Of a DNA stretch of 64,000 nucleotides, positions 16,863-25,860 are shown in pieces. The notes beneath the pieces were generated by a model. That model made no database searches, was not told the DNA's origin, and saw nothing but the letters and a program-made list of their open reading frames with translations. How positions within the stretch are numbered: the first letter of the stretch is position 1; each line of letters begins with the position of its first letter. This DNA comes from WTFV01 sp965200895 (GTDB lineage: Bacteria; Acidobacteriota; Vicinamibacteria; Vicinamibacterales; UBA8438): NCBI GenBank assembly GCA_965200895.1, contig CBDAVM010000001.1, forward strand, positions 496,001-560,000, read 5' to 3'. The position numbers and the translations under genes are program-made.

Positions 16863-17888
16863 CTACGGCGCAGACTCCCGGTTCCCGGGACTGACGTCGA
16901 CGCCGAAGGCCGGGTAACGGATGCGGTGGCAGAGCGTATCCGCGGGCTCCTCGGTGAGCGCCGCGAGCACCGCCGGCAACTCGTCGAACCCGCTCTCGCC
17001 GGTCACCAGTACGTCGAGCCGCTCATCGGCGAGCAGGGCCAGAGCCAGCGCCAGCCGCCGACGGCGAGACCAGCGCGGCGCGCGGTCCGGGGGCACATGT
17101 CCCACCTGCGTGCTCCGGAGCGTCAGGCGCCGGGCGTGAAACGCCTCGCCGAGCGGCAGTGCCACCTCCGTCATCCCGTACCAGCTCGCCTCGACAATCG
17201 TCGCCTCGTGCCCGGCCGACGCCAGCGCCGCCCGCAGCCCGTCGGGGTGTCCGCTGGCGTGGATGACCAGATCCGCGGTCCCATCGCCCGGCGGGTCCGG
17301 GCGGTAGGCGAGCCCGAGAGCGGCGGCGGCGACGGCCCGCACGCGGTTGGGGTCGACGACGGTCACCGCCGTCCCCGGCAGGTCCCGGCACAGGGACGCG
17401 GCGAGCAGCCCGACGACGCCCCCGCCGATGACCAGGATCTCGTCGCCGGGCGCGGGCCGGGCATCCCACACGACGTTCACCGCGGTCTCCATGTTCGCGG
17501 CGAGCACGGCGCGGGAGGCCGGCACCCCCGCCGGCACCGGATGGACCGCCTCGGCGGGAACACAGTAGCAGTCCTGGTGCGGATGGAGGCAGAAGACCGT
17601 CCGGCCCCGCAGCCGGTCGGGCCCCTCCTCCACGATGCCGACGCTGCTGTAACCGTACTTGACCGGACCGGGAAACTCGCCCGCCTGAAACGGCGCCCGC
17701 ATCGCCGCGTGTTGCGACGGCGGCACCGCGCCGCGAAAGACCAGCGCCTCGGTACCCCGGCTGATGCCGCTGTAACAGGCGCGGACCAGCACCTCGCCGG
17801 CTTGCCTTGGCGGAAGTTCGGCGCACAGAATCTCACCGTGGCCAGGTTCACGGATCCAGAACGAACGAGCGGTCGACGGGGCCGACAT
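16863..17888 (-). CDS. BchC-like zinc-binding alcohol dehydrogenase family protein
   Basis: A 341-residue medium-chain dehydrogenase. The GroES-like N domain has VLVRACYSGISRGTE, resembling the bacteriochlorophyllide dehydrogenase BchC subgroup, and GPVKYGYSSVGIV. The Rossmann domain has VIGGGVVGLLAASL followed by the acidic VVDPNRVRA. It should oxidise or reduce a hydroxyl/carbonyl group with NAD(P). The structural four-Cys zinc lobe of classical alcohol dehydrogenases is not present. The gene heads the five-gene minus-strand operon and diverges from the CDP-alcohol transferase across 42 bases. Confidence 0.87.
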   Translation of the reverse strand: MSAPSTARSFWIREPGHGEILCAELPPRQAGEVLVRACYSGISRGTEALVFRGAVPPSQHAAMRAPFQAGEFPGPVKYGYSSVGIVEEGPDRLRGRTVFCLHPHQDCYCVPAEAVHPVPAGVPASRAVLAANMETAVNVVWDARPAPGDEILVIGGGVVGLLAASLCRDLPGTAVTVVDPNRVRAVAAAALGLAYRPDPPGDGTADLVIHASGHPDGLRAALASAGHEATIVEASWYGMTEVALPLGEAFHARRLTLRSTQVGHVPPDRAPRWSRRRRLALALALLADERLDVLVTGESGFDELPAVLAALTEEPADTLCHRIRYPAFGVDVSPGNRESAP

Positions 17889-17930
17889 GGGCACGCTGTG
17901 AGGGCGGTGGATAGACGTTATTCGACCATA

Positions 17931-18701
17931 ATGATGCCGCAACGCGTCCGGCCGACCCGCGCGGGCCGCTCGGCGCACCGGGTTCGCGCCCTGACCGATC
18001 TCGGCCTCGGCCTGCTGACGCTGACCGGATGCGCATTCACGACGTCGCGGCTGCTCGCCCTGCCCCCGCAGTACTTCACCGACGTGCTCGGCATCTATGT
18101 CCTGTTGGCGGCGCTCGTCGTATGGTTCCTCCCGCCCGACCTGCCGCCTCCCGGCATGGGAGCGGCCAACCAGATCACGCTGCTGCGGGCCACGCTGGTC
18201 GTTCCGGTAGCAGCCCTGACCCTGCAACCGGCGCCGGACGACCCGTCCGCTGCCTGGTGGATCGTCGGGATGTCTGCTGTCGCGCTGGCGCTGGACGGCC
18301 TCGACGGTCTGGTGGCCCGGCGCCGCGGACAGGAGACGCGGTTCGGCGCGCGCTTCGACATGGAGCTCGACGCCTTTCTGATGCTCGTGCTCTCCGTGCT
18401 CGTCTGGCGAACCGACCGCACGGGCCTCTGGGTCCTGCTGATCGGTACGCTCCGGTACCTGTTCGTGGCCGCCGGCTGGATCTGGCCCTTCCTCACCGCC
18501 GAGCTCCCCGCCAGCCTGCGCCGCAAGACGGTCTGCGTCATCCAGGGGATCGCGCTGATCGTCTGCCTGGCGCCGATCCTGCCCCTCGGGCTGGCGCCGC
18601 GCGTGACGGCAGGCGCCCTGGCCCTGCTGGTCTACTCCTTCGCCGTCGACGTCATCTGGTTGATCGTACACGCGCCCGCACGGGTCAGGGCGGGCAGGTG
18701 A
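17931..18701 (+). CDS. CDP-alcohol phosphatidyltransferase family protein
   Basis: A 256-residue membrane enzyme with several hydrophobic helices. The complete family signature D-x2-DG-x2-AR-x8-G-x3-D-x3-D is present in LDGLDGLVARR followed by RFGARFDMELD. Such enzymes join a CDP-activated alcohol (diacylglycerol, ethanolamine, inositol phosphate or similar) to a second alcohol in the inner membrane. Two ATG codons in tandem (17931, 17934) are possible starts. The short divergent gap with the dehydrogenase suggests shared control, and the cluster context suggests it builds a lipid-like or phosphodiester product. Confidence 0.9.
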   Translation: MMPQRVRPTRAGRSAHRVRALTDLGLGLLTLTGCAFTTSRLLALPPQYFTDVLGIYVLLAALVVWFLPPDLPPPGMGAANQITLLRATLVVPVAALTLQPAPDDPSAAWWIVGMSAVALALDGLDGLVARRRGQETRFGARFDMELDAFLMLVLSVLVWRTDRTGLWVLLIGTLRYLFVAAGWIWPFLTAELPASLRRKTVCVIQGIALIVCLAPILPLGLAPRVTAGALALLVYSFAVDVIWLIVHAPARVRAGR

Positions 18702-18706
18702 TTTCG

Positions 18707-19087
18707 ATGCGCGGTCCGTGCTGCGCCGTCATCGCCCTGGCCGCGGCCGTCACGGCCGGCTGCCTGGACACCGCCCACCCGGACGCGCCGCGCCCGACGG
18801 TGGACGAGCTCGTCGAACGCGCCGAGCGGGGTGACGCGCAGGCGCTGTTCGAGCTCGGCAACCGCTACGTCGACGGGGACGGGGTCGCCCGCGACAACGT
18901 GCTCGCCTACATGTGGTTCGCCCTCGCCGCAGAACGGCTCGCCACCGAGCAGAGGTACGAGGCCCGACGGATGCAACTGCGCCTCGACCCCGACATGTTC
19001 CGGCACCAGATCGCCGAGGCGGAGCGGCTCGCGCGGATCTGGACAGCCCGCCAGGCTGAGCGGGAACCGGGCGCGGTGCGTCGCTGA
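18707..19087 (+). CDS. Sel1-repeat small lipoprotein
   Basis: A 126-residue protein with a hydrophobic leader ending in VTAGC (Cys19), an acceptable but not ideal lipobox, so a periplasmic lipoprotein is likely. Residues 35-75 hold one to two Sel1-type helical repeats (ERGDAQALFELGNRY, then AYMWFALAA), a protein-protein interaction module. A GTG nine bases upstream could also be used and would overlap the preceding stop. It follows the CDP-alcohol transferase directly, but a functional link is not evident. Confidence 0.72.
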   Translation: MRGPCCAVIALAAAVTAGCLDTAHPDAPRPTVDELVERAERGDAQALFELGNRYVDGDGVARDNVLAYMWFALAAERLATEQRYEARRMQLRLDPDMFRHQIAEAERLARIWTARQAEREPGAVRR

Positions 19088-19183
19088 GGGCTCATGCCTC
19101 CGTGCCCGGTGCACAGGTCCCACGCACAGGACTCAGGTGCGCACTGCCCGACCCAACCGGTTTCGACGCCGCATTCCAGCGGA

Positions 19184-19903
19184 TCACAGTCCCGGAACGG
19201 GCCCCAGTTCGTCAGCCGTGAGCCGGCCGTCGCCGTCGGCGTCGAGCGTGCGCAACGACCGGGCGGCCGATGCGATCTCGGTCTCGGAGACCGTCCCGTC
19301 CTGATCCGCGTCGAGCGCCGCCATGAGCGGGAGGGCGGGCCGCGGACGCTCACCGCCGGCGGCGGCTCCCGCCGACGCCTCATCGCGAGCCACTGTCCCT
19401 GACGCCTCCCGGTCCCGGGGAGCGGCAGCTTCCGCGGTCATCAACGCCAGGATCTCCGCCTCGGAGGCCGCGCCGTCCCCGTCGCCGTCGGCGCGGGTCA
19501 GAAGGCTCAGGAACGGCACCGGTACTTCCGCTCGCCGCAGCACGCCGTCCGCATCGGCGTCGAAGGTCATGAAGGCCGCCGTCGCCTCGGGCGGCGTCCG
19601 CGCCGGACCGCCGATCGGACCACCCCGGCGGCGCCGCAACTCGTCTCCCGACAGGCGCCCGTCGCCGTCCGCATCGAGTCCTGCGAGCGATTCCGGCGCG
19701 GCGGCGATCTCGTCGGCGGAGATTGCGCCGTCATCGTCCGTGTCCAGAGCGCCGAAGGCCGGCAGTCCGCGCAGTGCGCGGTCGCCATCCTCGGACCCGC
19801 CGCCGGAATCCTGCTCCTGCACCGCGGCGACCGCCGCCGCGGCCAGCCCCGCCGCCATAGTCAGCGCCACGGCCGCCGCGAACCTCGACGCGCGTGATTG
19901 CAT
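19184..19903 (-). CDS. Secreted EF-hand calcium-binding protein
   Basis: A 239-residue protein with a Sec signal (hydrophobic stretch about residues 8-28, Ala-rich cleavage region) and several EF-hand loops: DTDDDGAISADE, DADGDGRLSGDE, DADADGVLRRAE, DGDGDGAASEAE, DADQDGTVSETE and DADGDGRLTADE. The loops are spaced in pairs, as in calcium-dependent folded modules of secreted bacterial proteins. Long acidic and Ala-rich linkers separate them. Its role is unknown. It is followed 45 bases upstream by the separate dioxygenase gene on the same strand. Confidence 0.85.
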   Translation of the reverse strand: MQSRASRFAAAVALTMAAGLAAAAVAAVQEQDSGGGSEDGDRALRGLPAFGALDTDDDGAISADEIAAAPESLAGLDADGDGRLSGDELRRRRGGPIGGPARTPPEATAAFMTFDADADGVLRRAEVPVPFLSLLTRADGDGDGAASEAEILALMTAEAAAPRDREASGTVARDEASAGAAAGGERPRPALPLMAALDADQDGTVSETEIASAARSLRTLDADGDGRLTADELGPVPGL

Positions 19904-19948
19904 CGTTCGACTCCAGTTGAGCGGTGTGCGTGCAGCGTCGTCGGCGCG

Positions 19949-20737
19949 TCAGCCGCTGTCGTCCCCGGTATCGGGCCGGCCGAGACCCCAGCCGAGCGCG
20001 CCGTCATCCAGCGCCTCGACCGTCCGGCCCAACGCGATGTCGAAACGGGCGGTCAGTTCACCGATTTTCGACCCGGGCAGGGGATCGAAGTCGACGAGGA
20101 TCGTCTCCTTCGCCACCGGATCCTGAATCCGCGACGTGAGCCGGTCCCGCGCATTGTCCGGGTGACCGTTGATCAGCATCTGCGACGTGAAGATCCGCTC
20201 TCCGCGCCGACTGACGGCGAAGTGGATGTGCGGGGTGCGGAAGATTTCGCCGATGATGTAGGGGACCGGCTTGATGGTGCGGAAGTAGTACTCGCCCTTC
20301 GCGTTCGTGAGGAAGCGGCCGTAACCCTGGAAGTTCGCATCGGGCGGCACGTCCTCGCGGACGCCGTCGGCGTGCCGGTAGGACTGGTTCGTATCGCACT
20401 GCCAGATCTCGACGAACGCGTTGCGCAGCGGCGCGCCGGTTCGGGTGGTGACCGTACCGAACAGATGCGTGACCTCGCCGACCGCCGGCGTGATCGAGTC
20501 GTTGACGATCAGCAGGTCGTTATCGGTATCGAGCGGCATCCTGTCCGGATAGAACGGTCCCTCGAGCGCGCTGCTGCTCGGCGTCACGATCAGCTCCTCG
20601 GCGAGCACGCCCGGCGTCCAGAGAGCGGCGGCGCCGAGCGTCCCGGCCCGCCACGCCTGCCCGAGGAAGACACGCCGCGGCAATCCGCGTCCGAGCCGTG
20701 AGTCACCCCGCAGGAAAGGACGAAGCGGCTGGGTCAT
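19949..20737 (-). CDS. Intradiol ring-cleavage dioxygenase family protein (exported)
   Basis: A 262-residue intradiol dioxygenase. After a twin-Arg-like leader (LPRRVFLGQAW) comes EGPFYPDRMPLDTDND, the family's substrate-entry segment. The Fe(III) ligands are visible as Tyr in NFQGYGRF, Tyr in GEYYFRT and the His pair in TPHIHFAVS. Cytoplasmic protocatechuate 3,4-dioxygenase is cofactor-similar, but the leader suggests export, as in a large family of extracellular dioxygenases. GGAGGAG precedes the ATG. No other aromatic catabolism gene is adjacent, so the substrate is open. Confidence 0.87.
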   Translation of the reverse strand: MTQPLRPFLRGDSRLGRGLPRRVFLGQAWRAGTLGAAALWTPGVLAEELIVTPSSSALEGPFYPDRMPLDTDNDLLIVNDSITPAVGEVTHLFGTVTTRTGAPLRNAFVEIWQCDTNQSYRHADGVREDVPPDANFQGYGRFLTNAKGEYYFRTIKPVPYIIGEIFRTPHIHFAVSRRGERIFTSQMLINGHPDNARDRLTSRIQDPVAKETILVDFDPLPGSKIGELTARFDIALGRTVEALDDGALGWGLGRPDTGDDSG

Positions 20738-20850
20738 GGTCGTCTCCTCCACGCGATTCCTGATCCGGTGGACGGTGTCCAGGCACGGCGCCTCCTGTCC
20801 TGCAATCATAGTCCCGCGGTGCATCGCCTGCCAGCACGCGTCCGGAACGG

Positions 20851-22086
20851 TCACCTGCGCACGCGTTCGAGGATTGCGTCGAGCCGCTGCTCCACCGCGC
20901 GGGCGCTGATGACGCCCTTGTAGACGTACAACTGGCCCGGAAGATCCGCGTCCAGCACTTCTTCGCTGACCCGCAACCGGCTGCTGACCGCGAAGACGAT
21001 CGGCTGCGGCAGCCCCGCGTTCACGAGATCGACGCGGCGCCATACCGCCTCCCGGCTCCAGTAGCCGAGGACCTCGAAATGGACGCGGTGGCCGGTGTCG
21101 CGATGGGTGAAGACCAGGTCCGGCACGCACAGGCCGACCCCCGGCAGGTCGAGCAGCGCGTGGGCCACCTCGGCCGTCCAGGGCGTCTCCATCTGCCGGA
21201 AGCGGTCGAGCAGACGGGCGACCTCGTCCGGAAGCCGCTCGTCGTCGCCCGGGGTGCCATCGACCGGCTCGCCTTCGAGGTGGAACGCCGCGGGCTGCCG
21301 CCTGGCCCCCCACAGGACGTCGGCGTCGAGCTCCCAACCCGGACCGCAGGCATCGAGAAGGGGAAGCAGCAGCGCCAACCGCAGGCCGTAGGTCGTGACC
21401 GACCGGAAGAGACTGAACGGTCCGTCGATCTCGATGCGGCAGGCGCCGTCGGGAAGGCGTGTCGCGAGGTACAGGAGCCGGTGGAACTTCAACCGCCGGA
21501 AGAACAGGCGCAGGCCGTGCGGCGCCGGCCGTCGCAGGGTGACCACGACGCGCACCGCCCGCAGGAGGACGGCCTGCTTCTGCGCGATCTCGTAGGCGGC
21601 AACCAGCGCGGGACCACTGATCGCGTCGAAGCTCGTGAGGACGTGATTTTCCTTCAGGTCGGCGAACAGCGCGTCCCGCACGTCCTGCGGCGGCAGGCCG
21701 AGCTCGGCCGCCGCCGCGGCGATCACCGACTCGGAGTCGAACGCGCCGGCGTCGTCCAGGGCGCGCCGCGCCGCCGCGGCGCGGACGAAGACCAGCCGCC
21801 GGATCGCGGGTGGGTCCACATCGTCCCGCACCTCGAACACGCAGCGGTCCTCGACCAGCTTGCGCAGTCCCCGGACGAGCCGGTAGTCGGTCGGATGACA
21901 GGCAACGTCCTCGCACGCCGCCTCGAAGGCCGCCCGGGTGCCGCCGACCGCCGCACGCGCGGCCGCCACGTAGCGTTCGCCGACGACGAGCAGCCGTTCC
22001 TTCTCCCCCGCGCGCAACGGCGGCACCTCGATGCGTCCGGCGCGACGCCGCGCGCGTACGAGGTCAGCCGTCAGCATCGCCTTCAC
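20851..22086 (-). CDS. DUF790 / Bax1-like nuclease partner of XPB
   Basis: A 411-residue DUF790 protein. The N terminus (MLTADLVRARRRAGRI) and the C-terminal restriction-endonuclease-like core (CVPDLVFTHRDTG, then VHFEVLGYWSREAVWRR) match archaeal Bax1, a structure-specific nuclease that works with XPB helicase. The Asp and Glu of the core fit a PD-(D/E)xK active site. Its start overlaps the helicase stop by 23 bases, so it is downstream and coupled. It probably acts in nucleotide excision-type repair or unwinding-coupled cleavage. Confidence 0.85.
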   Translation of the reverse strand: MKAMLTADLVRARRRAGRIEVPPLRAGEKERLLVVGERYVAAARAAVGGTRAAFEAACEDVACHPTDYRLVRGLRKLVEDRCVFEVRDDVDPPAIRRLVFVRAAAARRALDDAGAFDSESVIAAAAAELGLPPQDVRDALFADLKENHVLTSFDAISGPALVAAYEIAQKQAVLLRAVRVVVTLRRPAPHGLRLFFRRLKFHRLLYLATRLPDGACRIEIDGPFSLFRSVTTYGLRLALLLPLLDACGPGWELDADVLWGARRQPAAFHLEGEPVDGTPGDDERLPDEVARLLDRFRQMETPWTAEVAHALLDLPGVGLCVPDLVFTHRDTGHRVHFEVLGYWSREAVWRRVDLVNAGLPQPIVFAVSSRLRVSEEVLDADLPGQLYVYKGVISARAVEQRLDAILERVRR

Positions 22087-23479
22087 GCCGGCGGTCGCTG
22101 GTGAAGACCTCCGCCGTGTCGGCTGCGACCAGTTCGTACAGGACCGCCTTCTTGTCGCCCTGCTTGCGGAGGATGCGGCCGAGCCGTTGCACGTACTCCC
22201 GCACGGATCCGCTGCCCGAGATCACGATGCCGACGTTGGCGGCGGGCATGTCCACCCCTTCGTTCAGCACCCGGGACGCGACCAGCGCGTTGTAGGCGCC
22301 GGCCGCGAAGTCGTCCAGGATGCAGACCCGCTCGGAGACCTTCGTCTGGTGCGTGATGATCGGTGCGAGAAAGCGGCGGGAGAGCGCCTGGGCCGTATCG
22401 TTGCGTTCGGTGAACAGCAGCGCACGGTCGCGCCGGTGACGGTGCAGCAACGCCTCGACGTAGGCCAGCTTGGACGGCGCCGCGAAGGCGAGCTGCTTCT
22501 GGCGCTGGTACGCGGCCAGTGCGCGCCGGCCCGCGACACTCTGCGATGAGCGGATGATGAACTGCGACCAGCCGTCCGGGTCGGACATGCGGATTCCCTG
22601 GCCGACCACGAACTCACGGTAGACGCCGCGCGCCTCGTCGTACTCCCGCCGCTCGTTCGGGGTCAGCTCCACCAGGATCCGCTCCACGGTGTAGTGGGCC
22701 AGGTAGTAGCCCGCCAGGTCACGCACCTGCCGGCGGTAGACGATCGGTCCCACCAGCGACTCGAGGTCCGCGTGGCGGCCGTCAACGCGCTCCGGCGTCG
22801 CGGTAAGCCCGAGGCGATAGGGAGCGAGGCTGTGCTGAGCGGCGAGCGCGTAGGCCGCACTCGGCAGGTGATGACACTCGTCGAACACCACCAGGCCGAA
22901 ACGCGATCCGAGGTACTCCATGTGCATGAAGGCGGAGTCGTAGGTCGAGACGGTGACCGGTTCCACCCGGTGGTCACCGCCGCCGATGACGCCGATCGTG
23001 CGCCGCAGCCGGTCGTCCAGCAGCCGGTGCCACTGCGTGACGAGATCGAGGGTCGGCGCCACGACGAGCGTGTCGCGCCGCACCTCGTCGATGGCCAGCA
23101 GCGCCACCTCGGTCTTCCCTGCGCCGGTCGGCAGCACGACCACGCCGCGGCGCTGCGCGGCTCGCCACGCATCGAGGGCCCCGGTCTGGAATGGACGCGG
23201 TTCACGACGGACCCGCAGGCCCGCATCGAGCACGTCGTACTGCCGCGCTTCGTCCTCGTACGCGATGCGGCGTCGAACGAGCGCGCGAACCACCGACGCG
23301 TACGCCGCGGCGGGGGCACGGAAGCGCTGCGTACGGGCATCCCAGCGGCACGCATCCGGCAACCACGCGCCTTCCGGCTCGGTGAATCCGCCGATGTCCA
23401 GGGTGCCGGCGACAAAGCGCAGGGAAACAGGCTCCCGACGGTCGGCGCCGCAGGCGTGCGCACGCGGCATTCCGCGCAT
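22064..23479 (-). CDS. XPB/Ssl2-like superfamily 2 DNA helicase
   Basis: A 471-residue SF2 helicase. Motifs are Q/I (GVVVLPTGAGKTEVAL), II (VVFDECHHLP), III (GLTATPER), V (SRVLNEGVDMPAANVGI) and VI (EYVQRLGRILRKQ). A RED-like and thumb region precede the second RecA domain, and the N-terminal 90 residues resemble the damage-recognition domain of XPB. It should unwind DNA for repair together with the DUF790 nuclease. Two ATG codons fit (23479 or 23470). Divergent from the decarboxylase operon. Confidence 0.9.
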   Translation of the reverse strand: MRGMPRAHACGADRREPVSLRFVAGTLDIGGFTEPEGAWLPDACRWDARTQRFRAPAAAYASVVRALVRRRIAYEDEARQYDVLDAGLRVRREPRPFQTGALDAWRAAQRRGVVVLPTGAGKTEVALLAIDEVRRDTLVVAPTLDLVTQWHRLLDDRLRRTIGVIGGGDHRVEPVTVSTYDSAFMHMEYLGSRFGLVVFDECHHLPSAAYALAAQHSLAPYRLGLTATPERVDGRHADLESLVGPIVYRRQVRDLAGYYLAHYTVERILVELTPNERREYDEARGVYREFVVGQGIRMSDPDGWSQFIIRSSQSVAGRRALAAYQRQKQLAFAAPSKLAYVEALLHRHRRDRALLFTERNDTAQALSRRFLAPIITHQTKVSERVCILDDFAAGAYNALVASRVLNEGVDMPAANVGIVISGSGSVREYVQRLGRILRKQGDKKAVLYELVAADTAEVFTSDRRREGDADG

Positions 23480-23658
23480 AGAGTACCCCCGATTCGGCGG
23501 CAGAAGCCCCGGGGCGCCGGCCCCCGGGCGCCGGGCCGCCGATCCCCGAATCGCCCCGCGAGGCGTGGACGAAGCGCCCTCGTGCAGCGGGCGTCGCGGA
23601 CGGGCCACAGACGGGCCACGGCGGGCCGGACCGGTTTGGTCTAGAATTGAGAATCATC

Positions 23659-25497
23659 ATGTCCGACAACGAGAGAGCGTCGGAGCCGGAGGAACATCCG
23701 CCGGCGCCGAAGACCCCGCGCGAATCCGCAGCGGAGCCCTCACAGAATGGCGGCGCCAAGTCCCGCTCCCGGGTCCGCGGCATGCCAATCAGGGCGTCCG
23801 GCGAAGCGCGGGCGGTCACTGCGACGAAGGCGGGTGCGGGGATCGTGGCGGCCGTGCGGGCGCTTGCGCGCCGGCGTGACAAGAATCGGGTGGACCCGAA
23901 GGCGGACTCGGCCGCGGCCGATGCGAGCGCCCTTGAGACGAGTGCCCCGGCCGGAGAAGATGATTCGCTGACCCTGCGCCGCGCCCAGGCGAGGATGGGC
24001 GGCGGCCGCGAGCGCATCGACGCGCAGCATGCCCGTGGCAAGCTGACGGCGCGGGAGCGGATCAAGCGTCTTCTCGATCCCAACTCGTTCGAGGAGTTCG
24101 GACCCTACGTGGAGCACCGGCACTCGGCGTTCTGCCTCGACCGGCAGCGGCACGCGGGCGACGGCGTGGTCACCGGTTTCGGCCACATCAACGGTCGGCG
24201 CGTCGCCGTCTTCGCGCAGGACTTCACGGTGCTGGGCGGTTCGTTCTCCGAGACCCAGGCGCTCAAGGTCGGCCGCCTGCTCGAGACCGCGACATCGAGC
24301 GGGCTGCCGGTCTTCGCGCTGTTCGATTCGGTCGGGGCCCGGATCCAGGAGGGGATCTGGAGCCTGGCCGGCTTCGGCGACCTGTTCTGGCGCAACACGC
24401 AGGCCAGCGGCGTCGTGCCGCAGATCAGCCTGATGCTCGGGCCGTGCGCGGGCGGGGCGGTCTACTCCCCGGGTCTGACCGACTTCGTGATCATGTCCCG
24501 CGGCAGCAGTTACATGTTCATCACCGGCCCGGACGTGATCCGCACCGTGACCGGCGAGGAGGTGGACGCCGAGACGCTGGGCGGGGCCGATACGCACGCC
24601 GGCGGCTCGGGCGTCGCCCACTTCGTGGCCGACGACGAGAACGCGGCTTTCGACGTGGCCCGGCAACTGCTCGGCTACCTGCCCTCCAACAACGCCGAGG
24701 ACCCGCCCATCGTCGAGGCCGAGCAGAGCATCGAGCCGGAAGTGGCGGAGCTCGACAATCTGATTCCGGAGGCGGCCGAGGAGGCCTACGACGTCCGCGA
24801 GGCGATCGTGCGCATCGCCGACCGCCATTCGTTCCTCGAGGTGCACGCCGACTTCGCCCGGAACGCCGTCGTCGGGTTCATCCGCCTCAGGGGGCGCGTC
24901 GCGGCGGTCATCGCCAACCAGCCCGAGCACCTCGCCGGGGTACTCGACATCGACGCCTCGGACAAGATCGCCCGCTTCATTCGCTTCGCCGATTCGTTCA
25001 ACATTCCGCTCGTCACCCTGATCGACTGCCCGGGCTTTCTGCCCGGCGCGGACCAGGAACGGAACGGCATCATCCGGCACGGGGCCAAGATCGTGTACGC
25101 CTACGCCGAGGCGACGGTGCCCAAGGTGTCGGTCGTGCTGCGCAAGGCGTACGGCGGCGCCTACATCGTCATGAGCAGCAAGATGATCCGCACCGACGTC
25201 TGTTTCGGGTGGCCGACCGCCGAGGTGGCGGTCATGGGGGCCAAGGGCGCGGTCAACATTCTCTACGCGCGCCACCTGACGCAGGCGCTCCCTTCGAAGC
25301 GCGACGCGGAGCGCGCGCGGCTCGAGGACGAGTTCGAGAAGCAGTTCAACTCCCCGTTCGCAGCGGCCGCCACGGGACACATCGACGACGTGATCCACCC
25401 GCGCGAGACACGCGCCCGCGTCGTCGCCGCACTCGACTTCCTCAAGGACAAGCAGGCTGCGTCGATGCCCAAGAAGCATGGCAACATTCCCCTGTAG
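23659..25497 (+). CDS. Biotin-dependent decarboxylase carboxyltransferase (alpha) subunit
   Basis: A carboxyltransferase of the methylmalonyl-CoA decarboxylase/propionyl-CoA carboxylase beta family. Conserved parts are GKLTARERIKRLLD, GPCAGGAVYSPG, ITGPDVIRTVTGEEV, CPGFLPGADQE and KAYGGAYIVMSSK, the two oxyanion-hole crotonase-like halves. It transfers carboxylate from the CoA substrate to biotin on the neighbouring carrier protein. About 105 residues of Ala/Glu/Arg-rich sequence precede the conserved domain, longer than usual. A start at 23647 is also possible. A TAGAAT box at 23642 would put transcription very near the ATG. Oad/Mmd partners follow, showing a Na+-pumping decarboxylase. Confidence 0.92.
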   Translation: MSDNERASEPEEHPPAPKTPRESAAEPSQNGGAKSRSRVRGMPIRASGEARAVTATKAGAGIVAAVRALARRRDKNRVDPKADSAAADASALETSAPAGEDDSLTLRRAQARMGGGRERIDAQHARGKLTARERIKRLLDPNSFEEFGPYVEHRHSAFCLDRQRHAGDGVVTGFGHINGRRVAVFAQDFTVLGGSFSETQALKVGRLLETATSSGLPVFALFDSVGARIQEGIWSLAGFGDLFWRNTQASGVVPQISLMLGPCAGGAVYSPGLTDFVIMSRGSSYMFITGPDVIRTVTGEEVDAETLGGADTHAGGSGVAHFVADDENAAFDVARQLLGYLPSNNAEDPPIVEAEQSIEPEVAELDNLIPEAAEEAYDVREAIVRIADRHSFLEVHADFARNAVVGFIRLRGRVAAVIANQPEHLAGVLDIDASDKIARFIRFADSFNIPLVTLIDCPGFLPGADQERNGIIRHGAKIVYAYAEATVPKVSVVLRKAYGGAYIVMSSKMIRTDVCFGWPTAEVAVMGAKGAVNILYARHLTQALPSKRDAERARLEDEFEKQFNSPFAAAATGHIDDVIHPRETRARVVAALDFLKDKQAASMPKKHGNIPL

Positions 25498-25506
25498 GGC
25501 GGCGTG

Positions 25507-25860
25507 ATGACGCCCGAGATGCGGACGGTCCTGGAGATCGCCGGCGTCGGCTCGACGTTGCTGTTCCTCGCGCTCGGCGGTCTCGTCACCCTGATGTACG
25601 TGCTGACGTCGCCCCTGCTCCACGGCTTCACGCTGTCGGGCGGGAGCCGCGCAGCGCGAACGAAGGCGGCCGAGCAGGCCCGGCTGGAGGCGGCGGCCGA
25701 GCAGGAGCGACAGCGCCAGGCCGTCGCCATCGCGGTGGCGGTGGCGCGCGCCCGCACGGTGCGGGGCGTACCGCACGAGTCGGACACGTCGGCGTGGCGG
25801 CGGCTGCACCGCGCGCAGCGGTTGGCGCAGCCGACCGAACGGGCGAGGGCCCGCCTGTGA
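25507..25860 (+). CDS. OadG-like small membrane subunit of Na+-pumping decarboxylase
   Basis: A 117-residue protein with one membrane helix (GVGSTLLFLALGGLVTLMYVL, split around residues 14-34) followed by a charged, Ala-rich coiled-coil region. This is the layout of OadG/MmdD subunits, which hold the complex together in the membrane. Start choice is between GTG 25504 and ATG 25507. It lies 9 bases after the alpha subunit and its TGA overlaps the GTG of the biotin carrier gene. Sequence similarity is limited, so context carries much of the call. Confidence 0.78.
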   Translation: MTPEMRTVLEIAGVGSTLLFLALGGLVTLMYVLTSPLLHGFTLSGGSRAARTKAAEQARLEAAAEQERQRQAVAIAVAVARARTVRGVPHESDTSAWRRLHRAQRLAQPTERARARL

